DNA of 64,000 bases from Streptomyces qaidamensis (GCF_001611795.1 NZ_CP015098.1:4216001-4280000), one strand, 5' to 3'. Shown: positions 41,090-50,461, counted from the first letter of the stretch. Program-made: numbers and translations. The notes: generated from the letters alone by a model not told the origin.

Positions 41090-43321
41090 ATGAGCCAGCC
41101 GAACACCCAGGCACAGGTCCAGCACGCGCAGCCCTCCGTGGGCTCCATCGCGGCGCACCGCCCGCACACGGTGGCGGCCGTCGTCTCCGATCTGGAACCG
41201 GACATCGACGCCGACCTCGACGCCTACGAGGAATCGCCGTACGACGGGCCCGAGCTGCCGCAGGGGCGTTTCCTCGACCGGGAGCGCAGTTGGCTCGCGT
41301 TCAACGAGCGCGTGCTCGAACTCGCCGAGGACCCGAACACGCCCCTGCTGGAGCGGGCCAACTTCCTCGCGATCTTCGCCAGCAACCTGGACGAGTTCTT
41401 CATGGTCCGGGTGGCCGGTCTGAAGCGCCGCATCGCCACCGGCGTGGCCACCCGCTCCGCCTCCGGCCTCCAGCCCCGCGAGGTGCTGGAGATGATCTGG
41501 GCCCGCTCCCGTGAGCTGATGGCCCGGCACGCCGCCTGCTACCACGAGGACGTCGCCCCCGCACTCGCGGAGGAGGGCATCCACCTGGTCCGCTGGAACG
41601 AGCTGCAGGAGAAGGAACAGGCCCGCCTGTTCACCCTGTTCCGGCACCAGATCTTCCCCGTGCTGACCCCGCTGGCGGTCGACCCGGCGCACCCCTTCCC
41701 GTACATCTCCGGCCTGTCGCTGAACCTGGCCGTCGTCGTGCGCAACCCGGTCACGGGCCACAAGCACTTCGCCCGCGTGAAGGTGCCGCCGCTGCTGTCC
41801 CGCTTCCTGGAGAGCTCCCCGGGCCGCTACGTCCCCATCGAGGACGTCATCGCCGCCCACCTGGAGGAGCTGTTCCCGGGCATGGAGGTCCTGGAGCACC
41901 ACGCCTTCCGCCTCACCCGCAACGAGGACCTGGAGGTCGAGGAGGACGACGCCGAGAACCTCCTCCAGGCCCTGGAGAAGGAACTCATGCGGCGCCGCTT
42001 CGGCCCGCCGGTGCGCCTGGAGGTCGAGGAGTCCATCGACCGCGAGGTCCTGGACCTGCTGGTGCGCGAGCTGAAGATCAGCGAGGCTGAGGTCTACCCG
42101 CTGCCCGGGCCGCTGGACCTGACGGGCCTGTTCCGGATCGCCTCCCTGGACCGGCCGGAGCTGAAGTACCGCAAGTTCGTCGCCGGCACCCACCGCGACC
42201 TCGCCGAGGTCGAGTCGGCGTCCGCGCCGGACGTCTTCGCCGCCCTGCGCGAGCGGGACGTGCTGCTGCACCACCCGTACGACTCGTTCTCCACCTCCGT
42301 CCAGGCCTTCCTGGAACAGGCGGCCGGCGACCCGGACGTCCTCGCCATCAAGCAGACCCTGTACCGGACGTCGGGCGACTCCCCGATAGTCGACGCGCTC
42401 ATCGAGGCCGCCGAGACCGGCAAGCAGGTGCTGGTCCTGGTCGAGATCAAGGCCCGCTTCGACGAGCACGCCAACATCAAGTGGGCCCGCAAGCTGGAGG
42501 AGGCCGGCTGCCACGTGGTCTACGGCCTGGTCGGCCTGAAGACCCACTGCAAGCTGTCGCTGGTGGTCCGCCAGGAGGGCGAGACGCTCCGCCGCTACAG
42601 CCACGTCGGCACCGGCAACTACCACCCGAAGACGGCCCGCCTCTACGAGGACCTCGGCCTGCTCACGGCGGACCCGCAGGTCGGCGCGGACCTCTCGGAC
42701 CTCTTCAACCGCCTGTCCGGCTACTCGCGCCGGGAGACCTACCGCCGGCTGCTCGTGGCGCCCAAGTCGCTGCGCGACGGCCTGGTCTCGCGGATCACCA
42801 AGGAAGTCCAGCACCACCGCGCGGGCCGGCCCGCGTACGTCCGCATCAAGGTCAACTCGCTGGTCGACGAGGCCATCATCGACGCCTGCTACCGCGCGGC
42901 CCAGGCGGGCGTGCCGGTGGACATCTGGGTGCGCGGCATCTGCGCGGTGCGCCCGGGCGTCGCGGGCCTGTCGGAGAACATCCGGGTCCGATCGATCCTC
43001 GGCCGTTTCCTGGAGCACTCCCGGGTGTTCGCCTTCGGCAACGGCGGCGAGCCCGAGGTGTGGTTCGGCAGCGCCGACATGATGCACCGCAACCTCGACC
43101 GCCGGATAGAGGCCCTCGTCCGGGTCACCGACCCGGCCCACCGGGCGGCCCTGAACCGGCTGCTGGAGACCGGCATGTCCGACTCCACCGCCTCCTGGCA
43201 CCTCGGCCCGGACGGCGACTGGACCCGGCATGCGACCGACGCGGACGGACAGCCCCTGCGCAACGTCCAGGAGATGCTCATAGACGCCCGGAGGCGCCGG
43301 CGTGGCACAGCAACACCTTGA
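41090..43321 (+). CDS. ppk: Polyphosphate kinase 1
   Basis: PPK1 reversibly polymerises the gamma-phosphate of ATP into polyphosphate. The N domain begins FLDRERSWLAFNERVLELA, with ANFLAIFASNLDEFFMVRV next. The phosphohistidine segment is GTGNYHPKTARLYEDLG, and the ATP-site loop YSRRETYRRLLVAPKSL follows. The frame is open to 40955, and starts at 41063 or 40955 are possible. ATG 41090 (743 aa) has GGAAGAA 8 nt upstream. It overlaps the CHAD gene by 20 bp. It sits with pstSCAB and pit, the expected phosphate-control neighbourhood. Confidence 0.93.
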   Translation: MSQPNTQAQVQHAQPSVGSIAAHRPHTVAAVVSDLEPDIDADLDAYEESPYDGPELPQGRFLDRERSWLAFNERVLELAEDPNTPLLERANFLAIFASNLDEFFMVRVAGLKRRIATGVATRSASGLQPREVLEMIWARSRELMARHAACYHEDVAPALAEEGIHLVRWNELQEKEQARLFTLFRHQIFPVLTPLAVDPAHPFPYISGLSLNLAVVVRNPVTGHKHFARVKVPPLLSRFLESSPGRYVPIEDVIAAHLEELFPGMEVLEHHAFRLTRNEDLEVEEDDAENLLQALEKELMRRRFGPPVRLEVEESIDREVLDLLVRELKISEAEVYPLPGPLDLTGLFRIASLDRPELKYRKFVAGTHRDLAEVESASAPDVFAALRERDVLLHHPYDSFSTSVQAFLEQAAGDPDVLAIKQTLYRTSGDSPIVDALIEAAETGKQVLVLVEIKARFDEHANIKWARKLEEAGCHVVYGLVGLKTHCKLSLVVRQEGETLRRYSHVGTGNYHPKTARLYEDLGLLTADPQVGADLSDLFNRLSGYSRRETYRRLLVAPKSLRDGLVSRITKEVQHHRAGRPAYVRIKVNSLVDEAIIDACYRAAQAGVPVDIWVRGICAVRPGVAGLSENIRVRSILGRFLEHSRVFAFGNGGEPEVWFGSADMMHRNLDRRIEALVRVTDPAHRAALNRLLETGMSDSTASWHLGPDGDWTRHATDADGQPLRNVQEMLIDARRRRRGTATP

Positions 43322-44378
43322 CCCGACGGATCCCCGGTCCAGGCACGCCGGGCCCGTCCCCACCGGTGACGCCCTCGCGGGTTATCTGCGGGCCCAGGCC
43401 ACGGAGTTCCTCCGGGCACTGCGCCTGCACCGGGAGACGGGGTCGGGGGCGAACGGCTCGGAGGCGTCCGCCGAGGCGGCCCGTGCCCTGCGCCGCTCGG
43501 CCCGCCGCATCAGCGCCAGCCTGCACACCTTCCAGTCCCTCCTCGACTCGGAGTGGTGCGAGGCGATGCGCCCCGAACTGGCGTGGGTCTCGGGGACACT
43601 GGCGATGGAGCACGCGTACACGGCACGCCTGGAACGTCTGCTGGCGGCCCTGCACCGCCTGTCGGGCTCGGCGGCTTTCCCGGCCCAGACGGGTGCGCGG
43701 GCAGCGGCGGCATCACTGCCCAAGGCCGGTGCGCCCGCCCAGGAACGCGGCAACCTGACGGTGGGGGCGGCCAAGGCGGGTGCCCTGCTCGACCGGCAGC
43801 TGACGCTCGCCCGCACCCGGGCCCACTCCACGGCTCTGCAGGCCCTGGGCAGCAGCCGCTTCCACGCCGTCGCGGACAAGGTCGCGGTACTGGCGAGCGA
43901 GGTCCCGCTCGCCAGGACCGCCGGCACCACCGACCTGCGCCCCCTCTCCACCGCGGCCCAGGACCGTCTCGCCGACGCCGTGACCGCGCTGCCCCTCGTC
44001 GTCGCGGGGCACCCGTACAACGCCGCGGCCCTCGTCCACGGCCTGTCCCCGGACACCGTCCCGCACCCGCAGGACGCCCCGTGGCACCAGGTCCGCCTGC
44101 TGCTGCGCCTGCACCGCTACGCCCGCGAGGCCGTCAGCGGCCCCAAGGGCAACGCCGTGGTCGACCTGCGGCTGCTCGCCGCCGGCCAGGCCCTGAACCG
44201 GCACCGCGACGCCTCGGAGGCCTCGGCGGCGGCGGCCCAGGCGGCCCGCACCCCGCGCATCGCCCCGGCCACGGCCTACGCCCTCGGCGTGCTCCACGCC
44301 GACCAGCGGCACGAGGTGGAGGCGGCGCGTTTCGCGTTCCAGCAGGCCTGGCAGAAGGAGACCGTCGGCGCGTCATGA
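43302..44378 (+). CDS. CHAD-domain protein
   Basis: A 358-aa all-helical protein with a GTG start. The CHAD marks are conserved His and Arg/Lys repeats: AARALRRSARRISASLHTFQ, HQVRLLLRLHRYAREAV and C-terminal RHRDASEASAA-type spacing. CHAD domains bind polyphosphate through a basic channel. Overlap with ppk by 20 bp indicates translational coupling and a shared polyphosphate role. No CYTH domain is fused. Confidence 0.9.
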   Translation: MAQQHLDPTDPRSRHAGPVPTGDALAGYLRAQATEFLRALRLHRETGSGANGSEASAEAARALRRSARRISASLHTFQSLLDSEWCEAMRPELAWVSGTLAMEHAYTARLERLLAALHRLSGSAAFPAQTGARAAAASLPKAGAPAQERGNLTVGAAKAGALLDRQLTLARTRAHSTALQALGSSRFHAVADKVAVLASEVPLARTAGTTDLRPLSTAAQDRLADAVTALPLVVAGHPYNAAALVHGLSPDTVPHPQDAPWHQVRLLLRLHRYAREAVSGPKGNAVVDLRLLAAGQALNRHRDASEASAAAAQAARTPRIAPATAYALGVLHADQRHEVEAARFAFQQAWQKETVGAS

Positions 44379-44409
44379 CCGGGCCCGGCACCAGGAGGCG
44401 GTGAAACCG

Positions 44410-44844
44410 GTGAGCACCCCCAAGGACACCACGGTTCAGGCGGCGGGCTGCGTCCTGTGGCGGCGCTCTCCCGCCGACGACGAGCCGGAGCTCTGCCTCG
44501 TTCATCGGCCGAAATACGACGACTGGTCGTGGCCGAAGGGGAAACTGAAGCGCGGCGAGGAGGCACTCGCGGGCGCGCTGCGCGAGGTGGCGGAGGAGAC
44601 GGGCTGCCGGGCCGTGCCCGGCCCCGAGCTGTCCACCCAGCGCTATCTGGCCAATGGCCGCCCCAAGAAGGTCCGCTACTGGGCGGCCGAGGCCGTGTCC
44701 TGCGCGTTCTCCCCGACGGACGAGGTGGACCGGGTCCTGTGGCTGACTCCCACCGCCGCCCGGGACCACCTCACCCAGTCCCACGACCGGCCCCTGGTGG
44801 ACGAGCTGCTCGCCGTTCTGCACCTGCCCCGGACGGCAGGCTGA
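44410..44844 (+). CDS. Nudix hydrolase (MutT-like)
   Basis: A 144-aa enzyme with a perfect Nudix box G-x5-E-x7-REVAEETG (GKLKRGEEALAGALREVAEE). Its N-terminus AAGCVLWRR and WSWPKGKL resemble the Nudix half of mycobacterial MutT1, but the histidine-phosphatase half is absent. It may hydrolyse diadenosine polyphosphates or damaged nucleotides. GTG 44410 is preferred, since AGGAGG at 44393 is too close to GTG 44401. It follows ppk and the CHAD gene and probably shares their transcript. Confidence 0.88.
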   Translation: MSTPKDTTVQAAGCVLWRRSPADDEPELCLVHRPKYDDWSWPKGKLKRGEEALAGALREVAEETGCRAVPGPELSTQRYLANGRPKKVRYWAAEAVSCAFSPTDEVDRVLWLTPTAARDHLTQSHDRPLVDELLAVLHLPRTAG

Positions 44845-44932
44845 CCGGAAGATCCCCGTTCGTCAGAAAAAGCGGAATGCCGACGTGCTCTCCCCGTGAG
44901 CATTCCGTGACCTAACCAGGCCTTAGGCAGGG

Positions 44933-44972
44933 GTTCACCCCTCGTTCATGTGCGGCCATCGGCGGCTTCACC
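44933..44972 (+). promoter_or_regulatory. PHO box upstream of pstS
   Basis: GTTCACC at 44933 and GTTCATG at 44944 are spaced 11 bp, the PhoP direct-repeat spacing. A further CTTCACC sits exactly two more periods on, at 44966, with a weak unit between (44955). PhoP binding here would induce pstSCAB under phosphate starvation. About 120 bp before the pstS start. Confidence 0.8.
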
Positions 44973-45090
44973 TGATCTGCCTAATTTCGGCCTTACCGAC
45001 GCGAGCCGCGCCTGCTGAGTGCGACCGCGTCCGCATCGCTCAGACTTCGCACGCCGCCGATCAGGACGGCGGCTCCTGGAAGGAACTCAA

Positions 45091-46212
45091 GTGAAGCTTC
45101 AGCGCATGAACCGGCGGGCCCTCGCTCTCGGTGCTCTCGCCGTCTCCGGCGCCCTGGCCCTCACGGCGTGCGGCTCCGACGAAACCGGCACCCCGGGCGG
45201 AGGCTCCTCCAACGCCGCCGCGTCGAGCAACATCAAGTGTGACGACGCCTCGGGCCAGGTTCTCGCCGACGGCTCCTCCGCGCAGAAGAACGCCGTCGAC
45301 GCGTGGGTCAAGCAGTTCTCCGCGGCCTGCAAGGTGGAGATCAACTACAAGGCCGGCGGCTCCGGTGCCGGTGTCACCGCGTTCACGCAGGGCCAGGTCC
45401 CCTGGGCCGGTTCGGACTCGGCTCTGAAGCCCGACGAGGTCGCGGCCTCCAAGAAGATCTGCTCCGGCGGCCAGGGCATCGACCTGCCCATGGTCGGCGG
45501 CCCGATCGCCGTCGGCTACAACGTCCCGGGCGTCGACAAGCTCGTCCTGGACTCCGCGACGATCGCCAAGATCTTCGACAGCAAGATCACCAACTGGAAC
45601 GACCCGGCGATCGCGAAGCTGAACCCCGACGCGAAGCTGCCCAACCTCAAGATCCAGGCGTTCCACCGCTCGGACGAGTCCGGCACCACGGACAACTTCA
45701 CCAAGTACCTGATCGCCACCGCCAAGAAGGACTTCCCCTACGAGGGCGGCAAGGCCTGGCAGGCCAAGGGCGGCCAGTCCGCTCCGCAGTCCTCCGGCGT
45801 GGCCGCGCAGGTCAAGCAGACCGCCGGCGCGATCGGCTACTTCGAGCTGTCGTACGCCAAGGACGGGATCAAGACCGTCGCCATCGACACCGGCGCGGCC
45901 GAGCCGGTCGAGGCGAACGTCGAGAACGCCACCAAGGCCATCGCGGACGCCAAGGTCGTCGGCACCGGCAAGGACCTCGCCCTGGAGCTGAACTACGCGA
46001 CCAAGGCCGACGGCGCCTACCCGATGGTCCTCGTGACCTACGAGATCGTCTGCGACAAGGGCAACAAGGCCGAGACGCTGCCCGCGGTCAAGGCGTTCCT
46101 GCGCTACGCGGCCTCGGAGGACGGCCAGAAGATCCTCGCCGAGAACGACTACGCGCCCATGCCCGACGACATCATCGCCAAGGTGCGCACGACCGTCGAG
46201 AGCCTGAGCTGA
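45091..46212 (+). CDS. pstS: PstS, phosphate-binding lipoprotein
   Basis: A 373-aa high-affinity phosphate receptor with a GTG start. The lipoprotein signal is ALALTACGSD with the lipid-bearing Cys at about residue 26. Phosphate-loop motifs are DGSSAQKN, AGGSGAGV, WAGSDSAL and RSDESGTTDNF. The mature protein is of standard length. Preceded by the PHO box and followed by a strong hairpin, which can keep pstS mRNA above the level of pstCAB. Confidence 0.96.
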   Translation: MKLQRMNRRALALGALAVSGALALTACGSDETGTPGGGSSNAAASSNIKCDDASGQVLADGSSAQKNAVDAWVKQFSAACKVEINYKAGGSGAGVTAFTQGQVPWAGSDSALKPDEVAASKKICSGGQGIDLPMVGGPIAVGYNVPGVDKLVLDSATIAKIFDSKITNWNDPAIAKLNPDAKLPNLKIQAFHRSDESGTTDNFTKYLIATAKKDFPYEGGKAWQAKGGQSAPQSSGVAAQVKQTAGAIGYFELSYAKDGIKTVAIDTGAAEPVEANVENATKAIADAKVVGTGKDLALELNYATKADGAYPMVLVTYEIVCDKGNKAETLPAVKAFLRYAASEDGQKILAENDYAPMPDDIIAKVRTTVESLS

Positions 46213-46218
46213 CCTGAG

Positions 46219-46252
46219 TGCGGTCCGGTCCCCCCAGGGGGACCGGACCGCA
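46219..46252. promoter_or_regulatory. Intercistronic hairpin between pstS and pstC
   Basis: TGCGGTCCGGTCCCC (from 46219) pairs with GGGGACCGGACCGCA (to 46252) in a stem of about 15 bp with a tiny CCAG-type loop. It begins 7 bp after the pstS stop. Without a U-tract it may be a partial terminator or a 3' stabiliser that gives more PstS than PstCAB. Confidence 0.7.
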
Positions 46253-46315
46253 CCGTCCGGTGCACCGCCGCCAAGGGCCGCACAGCACGTGCGGTTCCGC
46301 AGACCGGAGAACCCG

Positions 46316-47317
46316 ATGGACACCACACAGATAGCTGACGCACCTCCGCCCACGCAGCCACCCACAGCCCAGCAGAAGCGCGCCACCCGTGGCGCCACCC
46401 GACCCGGAGACCGGATCTTCCTCGGTCTGTCCCGTGGCTCGGGCATTCTGCTGCTGGTGATCATGGCCGCGATCGCGGGCTTCCTCACCTACCGCGCCGT
46501 CCTCGCCATCAGCAAAAACGAGGGCAACTTCCTGACCACCTTCGAATGGAACACCGGTGTCAACCCGCCGGTCTTCGGCATCGCGGTCCTGGCCTACGGC
46601 ACGATCGTCTCCTCGATCATCGCCATGGTCATCGCGGTCCCGGTCTCGGTCGCCATCGCGCTGTTCCTGACGCACTACGCCCCGCGCCGGCTGCGCGGCC
46701 CGATCGCCTATGTGATCGACCTGCTCGCCGCCGTGCCGTCCATCGTCTACGGCCTCTGGGGCGCCCTGATCCTCGTACCGCACATGAGCGGCCTCTTCGG
46801 CTGGCTGAACGACTACCTCGGCTGGACGGGCATCTTCTCCTGGAACGGCGGCGCCGCACGCTCCATGCTCACCGTGGGCATCCTGCTCGCGATCATGATC
46901 CTGCCGATCATCACCAACGTGAGCCGCGAGGTCTTCCGCCAGGTCCCGCAGATGCACGAGGAGGCCGCCCTGGCGCTCGGAGCCACCCGCTGGGAAGTGA
47001 TCCGCATGGCGGTCATCCCCTTCGGCCGCTCCGGCGTCATCTCCGCCTCGATGCTCGGCCTCGGCCGCGCCCTCGGCGAGACGATGGCCGTCGCCACCGT
47101 GCTCTCCCCCGACTTCCTGATCCACACCAGCCTGCTCAACCCGGGCGGCGGCACCTTCGCCCAGAACATCGCCAGCAAGTTCAGCGAGGCCACCGAGTTC
47201 GGCCGTGACGCGCTGATCGCCTCCGGCCTGGTCCTGTTCGTCATCACCCTGCTGGTCAACGGCGCGGCCCGCGCGATCATCGCCCGCCGCAAGGAGTACT
47301 CGGGGGCCAACGCATGA
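46316..47317 (+). CDS. pstC: PstC, phosphate ABC permease
   Basis: A 333-aa inner-membrane permease. After a Pro/Gln-rich start there are about six transmembrane helices. The EAA-type loop is EEAALALGATRWEVIRMAVIPFG and the family segment IVYGLWGAL is present. ATG 46316 follows GGAGAAC. Its stop overlaps pstA as ATGA. Confidence 0.95.
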   Translation: MDTTQIADAPPPTQPPTAQQKRATRGATRPGDRIFLGLSRGSGILLLVIMAAIAGFLTYRAVLAISKNEGNFLTTFEWNTGVNPPVFGIAVLAYGTIVSSIIAMVIAVPVSVAIALFLTHYAPRRLRGPIAYVIDLLAAVPSIVYGLWGALILVPHMSGLFGWLNDYLGWTGIFSWNGGAARSMLTVGILLAIMILPIITNVSREVFRQVPQMHEEAALALGATRWEVIRMAVIPFGRSGVISASMLGLGRALGETMAVATVLSPDFLIHTSLLNPGGGTFAQNIASKFSEATEFGRDALIASGLVLFVITLLVNGAARAIIARRKEYSGANA

Positions 47318-48369
47318 GCACCGCAACCATCTCCCCGAAGGGCCCCAGCACCCTGCGCGGCGGCCGGCTGCCCAAGTGGGCTCCGTGGGCCATCGCCGCC
47401 GGATCCCTCGCCCTCGGAGTCGGCATCAGCGCCGCCGCCGGCCTGCACAGCAGCATCCAGTGGGCCCTGATCGCCGCGATCCTGTACGTCCTCGGTACGT
47501 ACGTGATCGCGGCCCGGGTCGAGAACCGCCGCCAGGCCAAGGACCGCGTGGTCACCTCGCTGGTGTGGGTCGCGTTCCTGCTCGCCGTGGTACCGCTGGC
47601 CTCGCTGGTCTGGTCGACCGTCCAACGCGGCACGAAGGTCCTCGACGTCTACTTCCTGACCCACTCGATGGGCGTGGTCGCCGACTCGGAGGCGGGCGGC
47701 GGCATCTACCACGCCATTCTCGGCACGCTGGAGCAGGTCGGCCTCGCCACGCTGATCTCCGCGCCGGTCGGCGTGCTCACCGCGATCTACCTGGTGGAGT
47801 ACGGGCGCGGCAACCTCGCCCGGGCCGTCACCTTCTTCGTCGACGTCATGACCGGCATCCCGTCGATCGTCGCCGGCCTGTTCATCCTCAGCATCATGCT
47901 GATGCTCGAGATGGAGCCCTTCGGCTTCGCCGGCTCGCTCGCCCTCGCGATCCTGATGATGCCCGTCGTCGTCCGCTCCACTGAGGAGATGCTCAAGCTC
48001 GTCCCGAACGAGCTGCGCGAAGCCTCCCTGGCGCTCGGCGTGCCCAAGTGGCGCACCATCCTGAAGGTGGTCCTGCCGACCTCGCTGGGCGGCATCACCA
48101 CCGGCATCATGCTGTCGATCGCCCGTATCGCCGGTGAGACCGCGCCCGTGCTGCTGCTGGTGTTCGGCAGCAAGTTCATCAACGCCAACCCCTTCGACGG
48201 TGCGCAGGCGTCGCTCCCGCTGTACATCTACCAGCAGTACGGATCGGGCGAGGTCACAGCGTACGACCGGGCATGGGCGGCGTCCCTCACGCTCATCGCC
48301 TTCGTGATGATCCTCAACCTGGTGGCCCGCGGGATCGCCCGCTGGAAGGCCCCGAAGACCGGTCGCTGA
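47314..48369 (+). CDS. pstA: PstA, phosphate ABC permease
   Basis: A 351-aa permease with an N-terminal extra pair of helices followed by the normal six-helix core. The EAA-type loop is REASLALGVPKWRTILKVVLP, and MTGIPSIVAGLFI is family-typical. It overlaps pstC by 4 bp and is separated from pstB by 66 bp without an obvious promoter. Confidence 0.95.
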   Translation: MSTATISPKGPSTLRGGRLPKWAPWAIAAGSLALGVGISAAAGLHSSIQWALIAAILYVLGTYVIAARVENRRQAKDRVVTSLVWVAFLLAVVPLASLVWSTVQRGTKVLDVYFLTHSMGVVADSEAGGGIYHAILGTLEQVGLATLISAPVGVLTAIYLVEYGRGNLARAVTFFVDVMTGIPSIVAGLFILSIMLMLEMEPFGFAGSLALAILMMPVVVRSTEEMLKLVPNELREASLALGVPKWRTILKVVLPTSLGGITTGIMLSIARIAGETAPVLLLVFGSKFINANPFDGAQASLPLYIYQQYGSGEVTAYDRAWAASLTLIAFVMILNLVARGIARWKAPKTGR

Positions 48370-48435
48370 GCGACAATCTGCGGCTACCGCCGCGCGGGGC
48401 CACAGCGACCCTCAGACTTTGGAAGTGAAGTAGTA

Positions 48436-49212
48436 ATGGCCAAGCGAATCGACGTAAGCGGACTGACCGCCTACTACGGCTCACACAAGGCGATCGAGGA
48501 CATCTCGATGACCGTCGAGCCGCGCTCGGTGACGGCGTTCATCGGCCCGTCCGGCTGCGGCAAGTCCACGTTCCTGCGCACGCTGAACCGGATGCACGAG
48601 GTGACCTCGGGCGGCCGGGTCGAGGGCAAGGTGCTCCTCGACGACGAGGACCTCTACGGCACGGGCATCGATCCGGTGTCGGTCCGCCGCGAGGTCGGCA
48701 TGGTGTTCCAGCGGCCGAACCCGTTCCCGACCATGTCGATCTTCGACAACGTGGCGGCGGGCCTGCGGCTGAACGGCAACTACAAGAAGAGTGAGCTGGC
48801 GGACGTCGTCGAGCGCTCCCTCAAGGGCGCGAACCTCTGGAACGAGGTCAAGGACCGTCTGAACAAGCCCGGCTCGGGCCTCTCCGGTGGCCAGCAGCAG
48901 CGTCTGTGCATCGCGCGGGCGATCGCGGTCGAGCCGAACGTCCTGCTCATGGACGAGCCCTGCTCGGCGCTCGACCCGATCTCCACACTCGCGATCGAGG
49001 ACCTGATCGGCGAGCTCAAGGAGCGCTTCACGATCGTCATCGTGACGCACAACATGCAGCAGGCGGCCCGCGTCTCCGACCGCACGGCGTTCTTCAACCT
49101 CGCGGCGGTCGGCCAGCCCGGCAAGCTCATAGAGATCGACGACACGGAGCGGATCTTCTCGAACCCGTCGGTCCAGGCCACGGAGGACTACATCTCCGGC
49201 CGATTCGGCTGA
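48436..49212 (+). CDS. pstB: PstB, phosphate ABC ATPase
   Basis: A 258-aa ATPase. Walker A is GPSGCGKST, the Q-loop VFQRPNPFP, the signature LSGGQQQRLCIARA, Walker B VLLMDEPCSALD and the switch His in VTHNMQQA. Sequence and length are standard for PstB. Start ATG 48436 follows GGAAGTGAAG. A strong terminator closes the operon at 49273. Confidence 0.97.
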   Translation: MAKRIDVSGLTAYYGSHKAIEDISMTVEPRSVTAFIGPSGCGKSTFLRTLNRMHEVTSGGRVEGKVLLDDEDLYGTGIDPVSVRREVGMVFQRPNPFPTMSIFDNVAAGLRLNGNYKKSELADVVERSLKGANLWNEVKDRLNKPGSGLSGGQQQRLCIARAIAVEPNVLLMDEPCSALDPISTLAIEDLIGELKERFTIVIVTHNMQQAARVSDRTAFFNLAAVGQPGKLIEIDDTERIFSNPSVQATEDYISGRFG

Positions 49213-49272
49213 GCCGGACCCCGCCGACTCCTCGCGGTGCTGCATGGCGGTGCCACCGCGAGGCCGAAAAAG

Positions 49273-49303
49273 GGCCCGCCCCTCTCCCAGGGGCGGGCCT
49301 TTT
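49273..49303 (+). terminator. Intrinsic terminator of the pst operon
   Basis: GGCCCGCCCCT (49273-49283) and AGGGGCGGGCC (49289-49299) form an 11-bp stem with a 5-nt loop, followed by TTTT and preceded by AAAAA. It is the clearest classical terminator in the window. Confidence 0.92.
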
Positions 49304-49340
49304 CGCAGCCCCGGCTGCGGGCATGCGTGCCGCTGGGGGC

Positions 49341-49386
49341 GATGGGTCCCCCTGCTTGAGCGGAGCCGAGAGCTGGGGGGGGGGAG
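49341..49386. repeat. Dispersed palindromic repeat with a poly-G run
   Basis: GGGTCCCCCTGCTTGAGCGG followed by AGCCGAGAGCTGGGGGG resembles an intergenic palindromic element I recall from many streptomycete chromosomes. The outer C5/G10 arms can pair. The run of ten G at 49375-49384 is unusually long. Only one copy is seen here. It lies between the pst terminator and the convergent pit gene. Confidence 0.5.
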
Positions 49387-49455
49387 GGCGGGCGCAACGG
49401 CGCCCCGCTCGGCCGGGCTGCGGACCAACCCGGCCTCAGCACAGACCCCGCTGAG

Positions 49456-50454
49456 CTACAGAAACGCCAGGTTCACGATCCCGAACGACGCCGCAGCCAC
49501 CAGCGCCGCAGCCGGCATCGTGATGAACCACCCCAGGATGATGTTCTTGGCGACACCCCACCGCACGGCGTTCACGCGCTTCGTCGCACCCACACCCATG
49601 ATCGCCGAGGTGATCACATGGGTCGTGGAGATCGGCGCCTTGAACAGGAACGCCGTGGTGAACATGATCGACGCACCCGTCGTCTCCGCCGCGAAGCCCT
49701 GCGGCGGATCCAGCTCGATGATCTTCCGCCCCAGCGTCCGCATGATCCGCCACCCACCGGCGTACGTCCCGAGCGACAGCATCACCGCACAGGCGACCTT
49801 GACCCACACCGGGATCGGATCGCCGTAGTCCTCGACATCGGCGATGACGAGCGCCATCACGACGATGCCCATGGTCTTCTGCGCGTCCTGCAGACCGTGC
49901 CCCAGCGCCATGCCGGCCGCCGAGACGGTCTGCGCTATCCGGAAACCCCTCTTGGCCTTGTGCGGGTTGGCCTTCCTGAACATCCACAGGATCGCGGTCA
50001 TCACGAGATAGCCGGCCAGCATGCCGACCACCGGGGACACGAACATCGGGATGACGACCTTCTCCAGCACCCCGTGCCAGTAGACCGTCGTCCCACCGGC
50101 CAGCGCCGCCCCGACCATGCCGCCGAACAGCGCGTGCGAGGAGGAGGACGGCAGCCCGAAGTACCAGGTGATGAGGTTCCAGACGATCGCGCCCACCAGC
50201 GCGGCGAAGAGGATCCCCATCCCCTTCGACCCGGTCGGCGTCTGGATCAGGCCCTCACTGACGGTCTTGGCCACCCCGGAGCCCATGAAGGCACCGGCGA
50301 GGTTCATCACCGCCGCCATGGCCAGCGCGGCCTTCGGGGTCAGCGCCCGCGTCGAGACGGACGTGGCGATCGCGTTCGCCGAGTCGTGAAAACCGTTGGT
50401 GTACGTGAAGAAGAGCGCGACCGCGATGGTCACGACCAGAGCAAAGGTGTCCAT
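49456..50454 (-). CDS. pit: Pit-type low-affinity phosphate transporter
   Basis: A 332-aa membrane transporter of the PiT family with about ten helices. The duplicated signature appears as FHDSANAIATSVSTRAL near the N-terminus and as GLQDAQKTMGIV and TTHVITSAIMGVG later. It moves metal-phosphate with protons. The gene lies 7 bp after its PhoU-like partner, so the two form an operon convergent with pst. Confidence 0.94.
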   Translation of the reverse strand: MDTFALVVTIAVALFFTYTNGFHDSANAIATSVSTRALTPKAALAMAAVMNLAGAFMGSGVAKTVSEGLIQTPTGSKGMGILFAALVGAIVWNLITWYFGLPSSSSHALFGGMVGAALAGGTTVYWHGVLEKVVIPMFVSPVVGMLAGYLVMTAILWMFRKANPHKAKRGFRIAQTVSAAGMALGHGLQDAQKTMGIVVMALVIADVEDYGDPIPVWVKVACAVMLSLGTYAGGWRIMRTLGRKIIELDPPQGFAAETTGASIMFTTAFLFKAPISTTHVITSAIMGVGATKRVNAVRWGVAKNIILGWFITMPAAALVAAASFGIVNLAFL

Positions 50455-50461
50455 GAAGGGC

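Noticed and set aside
40907..43363. 818-aa leftward open frame
   Set aside because: Complement of ppk; biased composition and no motifs, while the plus strand encodes a complete polyphosphate kinase.
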